Assembly: GCA_027306785.1 (NCBI GenBank)
Contig: DAHUZB010000020.1
Coordinates: forward strand, 1 to 35,828
Direction: 5' to 3'
Source of the DNA: Vulcanimicrobiota bacterium
GTDB taxonomy: Bacteria; Vulcanimicrobiota; Vulcanimicrobiia; Vulcanimicrobiales; Vulcanimicrobiaceae
DNA: 35,828 nt
Below, piece by piece: positions 7,731 through 15,162 of the stretch (position 1 is its first letter; each line of letters starts with the position of its first letter). The translations under genes and the position numbers were made by a program. The notes beneath the pieces were generated by a model. It worked only from the letters and a program-made list of their open reading frames with translations. It was not told the DNA's origin and did not search any database.

Positions 7731-8691
7731 CGCGCGAGCGTCCCGCGAAGCCGAAGTAGAGCAAGAGCAGCACCGCGGTCACCGCGCCGACCGCTACGCG
7801 CGGGCCGGGCGGCAGCCGCAGCGGCGAGAAAAAGCCCTCGATCGTTCCCGCCACCACGAGCATGGAGGCGACGCCCGCGATCAGCACGCCCGCGCGCTGC
7901 GCGCCGATGCGAATCGCGTCGCGACGGCGCAGTCGGCCGGGCGCGATGATACCGAGACTGATCAGCAGGCCCGCGGCCCCGGAGATTTGGATCGCGGTGA
8001 GTTCGATCACGCCGTGCGGCGCGACCGTCACCCAGAAGTCGCCGCCGAATCCGGCGTTCGTGAAGAGCGCGCCCACGCCGCCGAGCATCAGCCCGTTCTG
8101 CGCGATGACGAGCAGCGTGAAATAGCCGAGCGTCACGCAGCCCGCAAAGGCCAGGATCGCCACGCGTATGTTGTTCGTGATGATCTCGGTCGACATGAGC
8201 GGCGATGCTTGTGGATCGAATGCGAAATTCGAGTCGTGCAGACTCTTTTTGATCTGATCGGGGATCAGCTGCTGCGGCAGGAGCGAGTACGCATCGCCCG
8301 GATGCGTGCGGATCAAGACGTACGCGACGATCGCGGTCACAATCGTGATCGCGGTGCAGAGTGCGAAAAGCGCGAACGAGCGACGAAACTCCTGCGGAAA
8401 GGTGTGCGTGTAGAAGCGTACGATGCGCTCCCGGCCGGTGGTGGCGGAGGCGCCGTACACGTAGGCATGCGCGCGCGCGACGAGACGGTTCAGGTAGCCG
8501 AGCAGTCGCGCGTCGTAGGCACGTCCGGTCGCATAGGCGAGATCGCTCGTCGCCGCGCGGTACAACCGGCCGATCTCTTTGATCTCCTCGGGTTCGAGTC
8601 GGCGCAGCCCTCGCTTCGCGGCGCGCCCGAGGAGCGCGTCGAGCGATTCCCATGCGCCGGAACGGCGTTCGACGAAGGTAGCCTGCGTCAT
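7708..8691 (-). CDS. stage II sporulation protein M family membrane protein
   Basis: A 327-residue SpoIIM/DUF95-like protein. The N-terminal cytoplasmic helices include FVERRSGAWESLDALLGRAA and LYRAATSDLAYATGR, and YTHTFPQEFRRSF precedes the first membrane helix. About five transmembrane segments follow. The sequence VAPHGVIELTAIQISGAAGL contains the HGxxE motif typical of this family. SpoIIM helps engulfment in endospore formers, but homologues in non-sporulating phyla sit beside RDD, MoxR and DUF58 genes with an unknown role. No sporulation gene is otherwise visible. The ATG at 8691 lies only 21 bases from the divergent RDD gene. Confidence 0.88.
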   Translation of the reverse strand: MTQATFVERRSGAWESLDALLGRAAKRGLRRLEPEEIKEIGRLYRAATSDLAYATGRAYDARLLGYLNRLVARAHAYVYGASATTGRERIVRFYTHTFPQEFRRSFALFALCTAITIVTAIVAYVLIRTHPGDAYSLLPQQLIPDQIKKSLHDSNFAFDPQASPLMSTEIITNNIRVAILAFAGCVTLGYFTLLVIAQNGLMLGGVGALFTNAGFGGDFWVTVAPHGVIELTAIQISGAAGLLISLGIIAPGRLRRRDAIRIGAQRAGVLIAGVASMLVVAGTIEGFFSPLRLPPGPRVAVGAVTAVLLLLYFGFAGRSRATAARDS

Positions 8692-8712
8692 CGCGTCCCA
8701 CTACTAGAGACG

Positions 8713-9441
8713 ATGGACCGAACCCTAGAAGTGCGTACGCCCGAATCGATCGCGTTCTCCTACGAGCTCGCGGGCCTCGGTTCGCGCTTTCTGGCGATTA
8801 CGATCGATCTCTGCATCCAGGTCGCGGTCATCGTCGCGATCAGCGTCGGGATCGCCGAGATCGGAAACCATCTGCCCAAGGGCGGACATGCGAAGGACGA
8901 TCTCGCGACGAATCTCGCGACCGCGTTCATTATCGTCGTGCTCTTCCTCGTCTTTTTCGGCTATTACATCGCGTTCGAAGCGCTCTGGAACGGGCAGACG
9001 CCGGGCAAACGCGCGCTCGGCATTCGGGTGGTCCGCGACGGCGGCTATCCGATCGATTTCGGCGCCTCGCTCATCCGTAATCTGATTCGGGTCGGCGAGT
9101 TCGGCTTCGGCTTCTACGCGATCTCGATGATCGTCGCGCTGCTCTCGCCCGAGAACAAGCGACTCGGCGACATGGCGGCGGGTACGATCGTGGTGCGCGA
9201 CCGCCGGATGGACGTGGCGATCGACGATCTGCGCAAGCTCCCGAGCGAGCCGGTCTATGCCGCCACCGCGTTCGTAAGCGGCGAGGAGCGCGCGCTCATC
9301 AAACGTTTTCTGGATCGACGCGACACGCTCAATCTCGAACGCCGCCGCGCGCTTGCCGCATCGATCGCGGAGCGCATTCGTCCGCGTCTGCCGAGCGATC
9401 TGCAGCGCCTCGACGACGAAGATCTGCTCGAACGCCTCTAA
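8713..9441 (+). CDS. RDD family membrane protein
   Basis: A 242-residue protein with the RDD signature: TPESIAFSYELAGLGSRFLA, where Arg25 and Asp32 in the first helix form the Arg-Asp pair, then GQTPGKRALGIRVV after the second helix. About four hydrophobic segments are present (28-50, 70-92, 130-150 and a short one), followed by a long charged cytoplasmic tail (155-242). RDD proteins are small membrane proteins of unclear function, some linked to ion or solute transport. Location next to SpoIIM, DUF58 and MoxR genes is a recurrent arrangement. The ATG at 8713 starts right at the conserved DRTLEVRTPE sequence. A longer open frame to 7657 is antisense shadow. Confidence 0.88.
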   Translation: MDRTLEVRTPESIAFSYELAGLGSRFLAITIDLCIQVAVIVAISVGIAEIGNHLPKGGHAKDDLATNLATAFIIVVLFLVFFGYYIAFEALWNGQTPGKRALGIRVVRDGGYPIDFGASLIRNLIRVGEFGFGFYAISMIVALLSPENKRLGDMAAGTIVVRDRRMDVAIDDLRKLPSEPVYAATAFVSGEERALIKRFLDRRDTLNLERRRALAASIAERIRPRLPSDLQRLDDEDLLERL

Positions 9442-9464
9442 CCATCGGGAGAGAAACGCACGCC

Positions 9465-9842
9465 ATGGCCGACCCCGCCGCCCTGAGCAATCGATTGCAC
9501 CTCTTCGCGCGTCCGTCGCACCGCGACGCGATGCGCGTCTTCTTCACCGAAGTGCTCGATTGCACGTACGACGAAGTCGACGGCGGACTCGAACACCCGG
9601 TCGCGATCGTGCGCGCCGCGCGCGGTGCCTTCAGCATCGAGTATCGCGACGATGCCTATGCCGCCGACGAGACCTGGCGCGGCGCCTGGATCGAGTTTGC
9701 GGTCGACGATCGTGAAGCGATGCAGCAGCGTCTGCGCGAGGCGGGCGTTCCCGAATTCCGCCATCCCGGCAGCGCCCAGCTCTACTACCGTATGCCGAAC
9801 GGCCAAGTCTTCCGCGTGATTCCGAACGCGGTGCTGCGCTAA
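9465..9842 (+). CDS. VOC-fold (glyoxalase/bleomycin resistance-like) protein
   Basis: A 125-residue single VOC module pair. LHLFARPSHRDAMRVFFTEVL opens the first beta-alpha-beta unit, while WIEFAVDDREAMQQRLREAG and YYRMPNGQVFRVIPN close the second. Candidate metal ligands are His17 or His20 and Glu/Asp residues, but the ligand set is not obviously complete, so enzymatic activity is uncertain. It starts 23 bases after the RDD gene and ends with a four-base overlap against the convergent sigma factor gene. Together with the VOC gene at 10806 it brackets that sigma factor, which hints at a shared regulon. Confidence 0.8.
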   Translation: MADPAALSNRLHLFARPSHRDAMRVFFTEVLDCTYDEVDGGLEHPVAIVRAARGAFSIEYRDDAYAADETWRGAWIEFAVDDREAMQQRLREAGVPEFRHPGSAQLYYRMPNGQVFRVIPNAVLR

Positions 9843-10753
9843 CGCTCGACTTCGATCCGCGCGAGCACGGCGGGATCGGCAACCAGTTCGATCGCCGTGA
9901 TGCGGTCGTCGGCGACGCCGAAGCGGAATGCGACGCGGACGGCTCCCTCGTGCATCCAGACCGCACCGGGCGTACCGTCGATGAGCGCGGCGATCGCCGC
10001 GCGTGCGCGGCCGGCGAAGATGCGGGCCACCGTATCCGCCCCGCGGATGCCCGTCTCGAGATCTCCGCTCTGCCAGTACTGCGCGCCGCCCATCGCGAGG
10101 ACGGCCGCATCGGCGCGCAGCGTCGCGCCGGGATCGAGCAGCGCGATGAGCGCGGGAAAATTCGCCGAACGCGCGGCGTGAAGGAAGGCGCGCACCAGCT
10201 CGTCGTGCCGCTGCGTCGCCGCATGACGATGCACCGCCGTACCGCGCACCCGCCTGCGGGCGCGACTCGCGAGCTGGCGCGCCGCATCGACCGAGCGGCC
10301 CAGGACGATGCCGATCTGCTCGAACGGCACGTCGAAGAGGTCGTGAAGCACGAATGCCACGCGTTCCGCGGGAGCGAGCGCATCGAGCAGCACGCGCAGC
10401 GCGGTGCCCACGGAGTCGCGAAGGAGCGCTTCGTCCTCGGGATGCTCGCCGGGCGCGTGCGCGGCGGCCTCGCGGCGCGGATCGTCGGGCGTGAGCTCCT
10501 CGCGCCGCCGGGCGCGCCGTTCGAGCGCATCGTAGCAGGCGCGGGCCGTGATCGTCGTGAGCCAGGCATCGAGGTTGGACACGTGCGCGATCTCGGCACG
10601 GCTCGCGCGCAGCCACGCTTCCTGCAGCGCATCGTCGGCTTCGGCCGCGGAACCGAGGATGCGTGCGGCGACGCGACGCAGGCGCGGACGCGCCGGCTCG
10701 AAGCACGCGACGAGACGCTGCGCGTCTCCGGTCATCGCCGTTCCGTCGAGCAT
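9839..10753 (-). CDS. ECF41/SigJ-like sigma factor with C-terminal SnoaL-like domain
   Basis: A 304-residue sigma factor of the ECF type. Region 2 contains AARILGSAAEADDALQEAW (29-47) and the NLDAWLTTITARACYDAL helix; region 4 is LAPAERVAFVLHDLFDVPFE (126-145) with recognition helix SVDAARQLASRARRRVRG. The C-terminal 130 residues form a SnoaL-like domain, from DELVRAFLHAARSANFPAL to RITAIELVADPAVLARI, the hallmark of ECF41. In this group the fused domain acts like a built-in regulator in place of a separate anti-sigma factor. The terminal ADPAVLAR resembles a degenerate version of the family's NPDKL motif. The start is uncertain: ATG 10753, or ATG 10735 six codons later. The gene is divergent from a VOC gene that may be its target. 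Confidence 0.88.
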   Translation of the reverse strand: MLDGTAMTGDAQRLVACFEPARPRLRRVAARILGSAAEADDALQEAWLRASRAEIAHVSNLDAWLTTITARACYDALERRARRREELTPDDPRREAAAHAPGEHPEDEALLRDSVGTALRVLLDALAPAERVAFVLHDLFDVPFEQIGIVLGRSVDAARQLASRARRRVRGTAVHRHAATQRHDELVRAFLHAARSANFPALIALLDPGATLRADAAVLAMGGAQYWQSGDLETGIRGADTVARIFAGRARAAIAALIDGTPGAVWMHEGAVRVAFRFGVADDRITAIELVADPAVLARIEVER

Positions 10754-10780
10754 GTCACGTTTCCGCGCGCTCGACCTGTC
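10753..10780 (+). promoter_or_regulatory. Candidate ECF41-type promoter for VOC gene
   Basis: TGTCACG (10753-10759) followed after 17 bases by TGTC (10777-10780) resembles the TGTCACA / CGTC promoter described for ECF41 sigma factors. It faces the VOC gene, with 25 bases from the -10-like element to the start codon. The first element matches well, but the second is imperfect and the spacer is one base long. It overlaps the upstream start codon of the sigma gene, which would fit better if translation begins at 10735. Confidence 0.35.
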
Positions 10781-10805
10781 ATCGTGGTGAAAGGAGCACA
10801 CATCA

Positions 10806-11147
10806 GTGCACAACGTTTCTCTCTTGGTCTATTCGGCATCGGATCTCGCCACGGCTAAGCCGTTCTTTCGCGAGCTCATCGGAGGCGACCCCTACGTCGA
10901 GAGCGCGCAGTACGTCGGCTACAAGCAAGGCGCGACGGAGATCGGTCTCGTTCCGAGTTCCGACGGGCGCGAAGGTGCGCTCGCGTATTGGGACGTCGAC
11001 GATATCGCGGAGCGCGTACGCGCGCTCGTCGCCGCGGGCGGCATCGTGGCGCAGGAGGTCACCGACGTGGGCTACGGCCTGCTGGTCGCGAGCGTAAAGC
11101 ACCCGAGCGGCGCGATCGTCGGGTTGCGTCAACAACCGCGCGGGTAA
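10806..11147 (+). CDS. VOC-fold glyoxalase-like protein
   Basis: A 113-residue VOC superfamily protein. The first half-module is VSLLVYSASDLATAKPFFRE followed by the VGYKQGATEIGLVP strand, and the second is LAYWDVDDIAERVRALVAAG ending in HPSGAIVGLRQQ. Family members include glyoxalases, dioxygenases and metal-independent binding proteins. The usual His and Glu metal ligands are not evident at the first strand, so it may be a binding or antibiotic-sequestration type. A strong AAAGGAG site lies nine bases before the GTG start. It is divergent from the ECF41-like sigma gene, the position in which ECF41 targets are often found. Confidence 0.82.
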   Translation: MHNVSLLVYSASDLATAKPFFRELIGGDPYVESAQYVGYKQGATEIGLVPSSDGREGALAYWDVDDIAERVRALVAAGGIVAQEVTDVGYGLLVASVKHPSGAIVGLRQQPRG

Positions 11148-11156
11148 GGCGATGTT

Positions 11157-12155
11157 CTAACGCCCGCCGCGTTTGAAGCGGGAGACGATGTCGCGCGCGA
11201 AGCGCATGGCATCGTCTTTCGTGCGGTCATACACTTGCGCGGCTTGGCCCTTGCTCATGTGCTGTCCGTGTTCGAGGAAGAACGTGACGCCCTCGCCGAC
11301 CACGATCGTTCCCGCATAGGCGATCGCGCCTTTGATCGCGATGCCGGCGACCGGCACGAAGCCGACGAGTTCTCGTGCGAGCGTACGCCAGCCGAAGCCG
11401 CCGCCGATTACGGGCAGCAACTGCCACATGCGCTGCACGTCGGGATCGCGCCCGTACGCGGCCTGAATGTGGAGTAAGAGCATCATCTGGATGCCGGTGA
11501 TCGCAACCATGTCTCCCGCCGACGCAAAGGCGCCGAGCACGATGCCGACGACGGGAATGTGATCCACGACGGCGCTCGCGAGCGCGACTTTGAGCGCATT
11601 GTTCGCGGCGTCGCGCGTGAGCTTCGCGGCGACGCTCTCGCGCAGCGGCGGAAGGCGGCGACCGACCGCGATCTCCACGCCCTTTGACGCATCGACGATA
11701 TGCGGGAAGACGCGTCCGCGCAGTACCTCGCGCGTGAGCGCCGGGACGACGTACTCGCCCACCGTTCCGGCGGTCGGCAACGCCGAGGGGCCGCCGAGCG
11801 CGGCGCCGGGGTCGAGCGTGATCGCGAGGATCGGCACGCGCAGCGTCTTGAGCGGTTCGAGATCGGCGCTGCTCGCGTCGCCGCGATGGCCGAGAAAGAG
11901 CACGACGCGCACTTCGCTCGTCACGATCGGCAGCGGACGCCGCGGATCGATCGTCTCGAGACACGATGCCGCGTCGATCGGAACCGTGTCGTCGTCGTGC
12001 CCCGAGAGCAGCAGCGCGCGCATCTCCGCGATCAGCGCGAGATCGCCGCAGAGCAGAAAACGGAACGGCTTGCGCACGTTCGCGTGCACGGCGTTGACGT
12101 CGATGCCTTTGCGAACGAGACGAAAGAGATCGCGCGCGCCGAGTGCGGAGGCCAT
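11157..12155 (-). CDS. DUF697 (YcjF-like) membrane protein with degenerate GTPase-like N-domain
   Basis: A 332-residue protein. Residues about 30-130 alternate hydrophobic strands and helices (RFLLCGDLALIAEMRALLL; VRVVLFLGHRGD; VPILAITLD) like a GTPase or receiver fold, but there is no GxxxxGKS P-loop. Residues about 180-320 are a DUF697-like domain: DAANNALKVALASAVVDHIP, VVGIVLGAFASAGDMVAIT, the hydrophobic hairpins near IPVVGIVLGAF and FVPVAGIAIKGAI, and a basic C-terminal helix. DUF697 is usually fused to or encoded beside Era-like GTPases and associates with membranes. A strong GGGGAG/AAGG ribosome site precedes the ATG. It begins 14 bases after the M48 protease gene stops, so the two are probably one operon. 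Confidence 0.8.
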   Translation of the reverse strand: MASALGARDLFRLVRKGIDVNAVHANVRKPFRFLLCGDLALIAEMRALLLSGHDDDTVPIDAASCLETIDPRRPLPIVTSEVRVVLFLGHRGDASSADLEPLKTLRVPILAITLDPGAALGGPSALPTAGTVGEYVVPALTREVLRGRVFPHIVDASKGVEIAVGRRLPPLRESVAAKLTRDAANNALKVALASAVVDHIPVVGIVLGAFASAGDMVAITGIQMMLLLHIQAAYGRDPDVQRMWQLLPVIGGGFGWRTLARELVGFVPVAGIAIKGAIAYAGTIVVGEGVTFFLEHGQHMSKGQAAQVYDRTKDDAMRFARDIVSRFKRGGR

Positions 12156-12169
12156 GCCTTCTCCCCGAT

Positions 12170-14182
12170 TCAGGTGGTTTGCAGTTCCTTGTGCGGATCG
12201 TCGGTGTAGTCGAGATAGATCAATCCGGTGAAGATCTCGAGCGGCCAGGCGTGCATACCGTGTTCGTCGGCCACGTCGACCGGGGACTTCTTGGTGCGCA
12301 CCACTTCGTCGACGATCTCCTCGGGCGTCGATTTGATATCGGCCGCGAGGATCGTCGCCACGGTCACGTCACCCGGCGTGAGCCCGTCGTGCAGCATCTC
12401 GCGGTACGGGATGCCGTTCATGCCGAAGCGCTTCTTCAGTGCGTACTGCAGCGTGCTGTAGCGCTGCGGCGAGGTGCCGAGTCCGAGCAGCGTGATGCGG
12501 GCCGAGAGCTGGCGCGTGCGGGCCATGTTGTAGAGTTGGCTCGCCTGCGATGCGGCGGTGGCGGCGGTGTTGAAGCTCGCCGAGAGCTTCTGCACCTCGG
12601 GCGCGAGTCGGTCGTACTCCGCCTGCGAGATATCGCCGCGGAAGTCCAAGTGCGAATCGTTCAGCTCTTTGAAGAACTCGTCGAGGTCGCCGAGCGATTG
12701 ATCCATCAGCGTGAGCGCGGCGCGCGCGCCGTCGATCGAGCGGATCATGTCGCTATCGGCATCGCGCAACTCGGTGAACATGCTCGGGTACGACGGCATG
12801 ACGCTCAGCGAGTCCGTCGGAATCGGCGAGGTGTCGAGCGGGGCCTGCATCTCGTGCAGAATATCCTCGCTCTCGCGCAGCAGCCCGGATTCCTTGTTCT
12901 TCTCGAGCGAGCCGACGCCGGTGATCGAGCTGCCCGCGTCGCCGAGCGCGCTGTTGATCGATCGTGACATCGAGTTGAGATTCTTCAAGACCGTATCGAG
13001 CCGCGAACCGGGCTGCGGGTTGATGCCGTTGAAATTCGGCACCTCGTACTGCAGCGCGTCGAGCCGCGCGTTGATCTGCTTGAGCTGATCCAGACCTTCG
13101 TCGCGCCGCGCCGCGATCTGCGTGTTGGCATTCGATTGCGCCGCTTGCGCGTCGGCGAGCAGTCCGCGTAACTGACCGAGATCGGGCTGGGTGAGATCGA
13201 CGCGCTGCGCCTCCATCTGCTGCAGCGCCGCGATGCGTTCGTCGGCAAGGCTGCGCGTGGCGGGCGAGCCCAACTGCGCGGCCTCCGCGAGCGTCTGCTG
13301 GCTCTTGCTCGGGAAGCCCAGCGCGAGCTGATCCTGGCCGAGTCCGAGCAACGCCTCCGCGTTGTGCGGATCCATCTTCAGAATCTTGCGGAACTTGATC
13401 GATGAGTATTCGTAGCGCGCGCGCTCTTCGTCGCTGAGCGCCTGCACGAGCAGCTGCTGCTCGGTCACGTGCTTCGGATCGAGTTCGGGATAGCCGAGGA
13501 GATGGTTCACGCGGGCGCCGGGATCGGGATGGTCCTGGAGATACTTCGTTACCAAGTCGCTGTGCGCGTTGCCGAGCGCCGTCAGATGCGCGAGCATCGT
13601 CTCCATCGCATCGGGATCGTAGCCCGCGCGCGACATCAGCTGCAATCCGGTGCGATCGGCTTGGAGTTCGTCGGCACGCGAGATCTTCGCGAGGGCGCCC
13701 GCCTCCATCAGGTTGCCGAACTGGTAGAGGATCGGCGAGAAGAGCGAGGCCACGCCGAAGAGCAGGTTGAGCGCCTGCGCCTTCGACTGCATCGTGAGCA
13801 CGTGGCGACGTTCGATATGGCCGGTCTCGTGGCCGATCACGCCCGCGAGCTCGTCGTCGGACTGCACGAAGTCGATCAGGCCTTCGTTGATGTAGACGTA
13901 GCCGCCGAGGGTCGCGAACGAGTTGACCTCGCGATCCTTGATGATCTTGATGTTATAGGGAACGTCCTTACGCGCGACCTCGCGCCAAACGTTGTTCGCG
14001 ATCTTCTGGACGTAGGCGTTGAGCAGCGGATCGGTTTCGATCACGTTCGTCTCGACGATCTGCTGATCGCTCGCGCGACCCATCTCGATCTCGGTCTGCG
14101 TCGACGTGGCGCGCGCCGGTGACGGGCATATGGCACCGACGATCGAGAGAATGACGGCAAGGGGAATGATGCGACGGAACAT
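12170..14182 (-). CDS. M48 family metalloprotease with long helical C-terminal region
   Basis: A 670-residue exported protein. Residues 1-25 look like a signal peptide ending in PARA. The M48 catalytic domain follows, with SFATLGGYVYINEGLI, the zinc motif HETGH (His118, Glu119, His122) and the third ligand in ELQADRTG (Glu172). Residues about 230-330 resemble TPR-like helices (LLGLGQDQLALGFPSKSQQT), as in BepA-type proteases that act on outer-membrane assembly. The last 340 residues are Gln/Ser/Asp-rich helices ending in a short conserved-looking block (EIVDEVVRTKKSPVDVADEH). BepA-like enzymes are about 490 residues, so this tail is extra. AAAGGTAGG precedes the ATG. It shares a divergent promoter region with minC and runs into the DUF697 gene. 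Confidence 0.88.
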   Translation of the reverse strand: MFRRIIPLAVILSIVGAICPSPARATSTQTEIEMGRASDQQIVETNVIETDPLLNAYVQKIANNVWREVARKDVPYNIKIIKDREVNSFATLGGYVYINEGLIDFVQSDDELAGVIGHETGHIERRHVLTMQSKAQALNLLFGVASLFSPILYQFGNLMEAGALAKISRADELQADRTGLQLMSRAGYDPDAMETMLAHLTALGNAHSDLVTKYLQDHPDPGARVNHLLGYPELDPKHVTEQQLLVQALSDEERARYEYSSIKFRKILKMDPHNAEALLGLGQDQLALGFPSKSQQTLAEAAQLGSPATRSLADERIAALQQMEAQRVDLTQPDLGQLRGLLADAQAAQSNANTQIAARRDEGLDQLKQINARLDALQYEVPNFNGINPQPGSRLDTVLKNLNSMSRSINSALGDAGSSITGVGSLEKNKESGLLRESEDILHEMQAPLDTSPIPTDSLSVMPSYPSMFTELRDADSDMIRSIDGARAALTLMDQSLGDLDEFFKELNDSHLDFRGDISQAEYDRLAPEVQKLSASFNTAATAASQASQLYNMARTRQLSARITLLGLGTSPQRYSTLQYALKKRFGMNGIPYREMLHDGLTPGDVTVATILAADIKSTPEEIVDEVVRTKKSPVDVADEHGMHAWPLEIFTGLIYLDYTDDPHKELQTT

Positions 14183-14216
14183 GGGAACGCCTACCTTTAC
14201 TGCTGCACTCGCCCTA

Positions 14217-14246
14217 ATGTTACGACCCGGACCCGGACTAGTCCAA
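14217..14246 (-). promoter_or_regulatory. Candidate promoter for M48 gene with palindrome
   Basis: On the minus strand, TTGGAC (14246-14241) and TAACAT (14222-14217) are separated by 18 bases, a plausible but weak sigma-70-like pair 35 bases before the M48 ATG. The perfect 10-base palindrome GGACTAGTCC (14235-14244) overlaps the -35-like element and could be an operator. Both calls are pattern-based only. Confidence 0.3.
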
Positions 14247-14295
14247 CGCTCGACCGGACTCGGACGTTACAACGGCTCTCTGTGTATTGCATGTG

Positions 14296-14301
14296 GATAA
14301 T
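14296..14301 (+). promoter_or_regulatory. Candidate -10 element for minC operon
   Basis: GATAAT matches the TATAAT consensus at five of six positions and lies 69 bases before the minC ATG in the only non-coding stretch ahead of the min operon. No good -35 hexamer is found at the normal distance (cggctc at 17 bases), so the element may need an activator or be spurious. Confidence 0.3.
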
Positions 14302-14370
14302 AGGAAGAACTTGCGAGTCCCTGTGGATGCATGGAGGCCGTGCCCCCGGGGGTTCGAAGTTCGCACCCCA

Positions 14371-15162
14371 ATGACGCTGATCCGTGGCCGGGGCCGAGGC
14401 CTCGAGTTGATGTTGGCCGACCGCGAGTTCGACGGGGCGCTCTCCGAGCTGCAAGCTCGGCTTACCGAGCGACCCGAGTTTTATCGCGGCACGTCGGCCA
14501 CCGCCATCGTCGGCGATCCGTCGCCGAGCACGGCCCAGCTCGACGCCCTGCGCGCGCTCCTGGAGACCCATGGGATCGCACTCGGCGGCGTCGAGCAGGC
14601 GGCCGCGGGCGAAGAGCTGGCGCGCCGTCGAGCGCTGCGGCCGAAGGGCGAGCTGAAGCTCTCCGAATCGGCGCGCTCGCTCGTCGCCGACTTCGCGGGC
14701 GCGCGCTCCGACATCGCACAGCGCCGCCGCAGCGGCCAAACCAGCGTGCGCCGGGCCGCCGTGCCCGCCGCGCCCGCGCCGGTTGCGGTACCGCTGCACG
14801 TCGCGCCACCGCCGCCGGGCACGCTCTATCATGTCGGCACGCTGCGCGGCGGGCAAGCGCTGCATCACGTCGGCAACATCGTCGTGGTCGGCGACGTGAA
14901 TCCGGGGACCGAGCTCGTCGCGAGCGGCGACGTGGTGGTCTTCGGGCGGTTGCTCGGCGTCGCGCACGCGGGTGCGCAGGGCGACGACCGAGCGCGCGTC
15001 TACGCGCTGCACCTGCAAGCGACGCAGCTGCGCATCGCGACGACGATCGCGGTCGACGAGGAAACGCGGCGTGATTCCTCGGAACCGGAGGTTGCATTCG
15101 TGCGCGATGGCCGCATCGTCATCGCGCCGTTTTCCAAGATTGGGGAGGTACGCGCAGAGTGA
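14371..15162 (+). CDS. minC: septum site-determining protein MinC
   Basis: A 263-residue MinC, the FtsZ-ring inhibitor recruited to the membrane by MinD. The N-terminal domain starts at MTLIRGRGRGLELML and holds ALSELQARLTERPEFY. A Pro/Ala-rich linker (about 125-155) leads to the C-terminal beta-helix, recognisable by GTLRGGQALHHVGNIVVVGD, NPGTELVASGDVVVFGRLLG and the terminal IAPF strand. I chose ATG 14371 because it begins exactly at the first conserved strand. In-frame TTG 14287 and GTG 14293 would add a basic, non-conserved leader. No clear ribosome site precedes any of them. The stop overlaps the minD start (GTGA), and minD has its own GGGGAGG site. Confidence 0.93.
   Translation: MTLIRGRGRGLELMLADREFDGALSELQARLTERPEFYRGTSATAIVGDPSPSTAQLDALRALLETHGIALGGVEQAAAGEELARRRALRPKGELKLSESARSLVADFAGARSDIAQRRRSGQTSVRRAAVPAAPAPVAVPLHVAPPPPGTLYHVGTLRGGQALHHVGNIVVVGDVNPGTELVASGDVVVFGRLLGVAHAGAQGDDRARVYALHLQATQLRIATTIAVDEETRRDSSEPEVAFVRDGRIVIAPFSKIGEVRAE

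Noticed and set aside
7657-8712. Extended reading frame ahead of the RDD protein
   Set aside because: It is fully antisense to the SpoIIM gene; the RDD signature begins right after the ATG at 8713.
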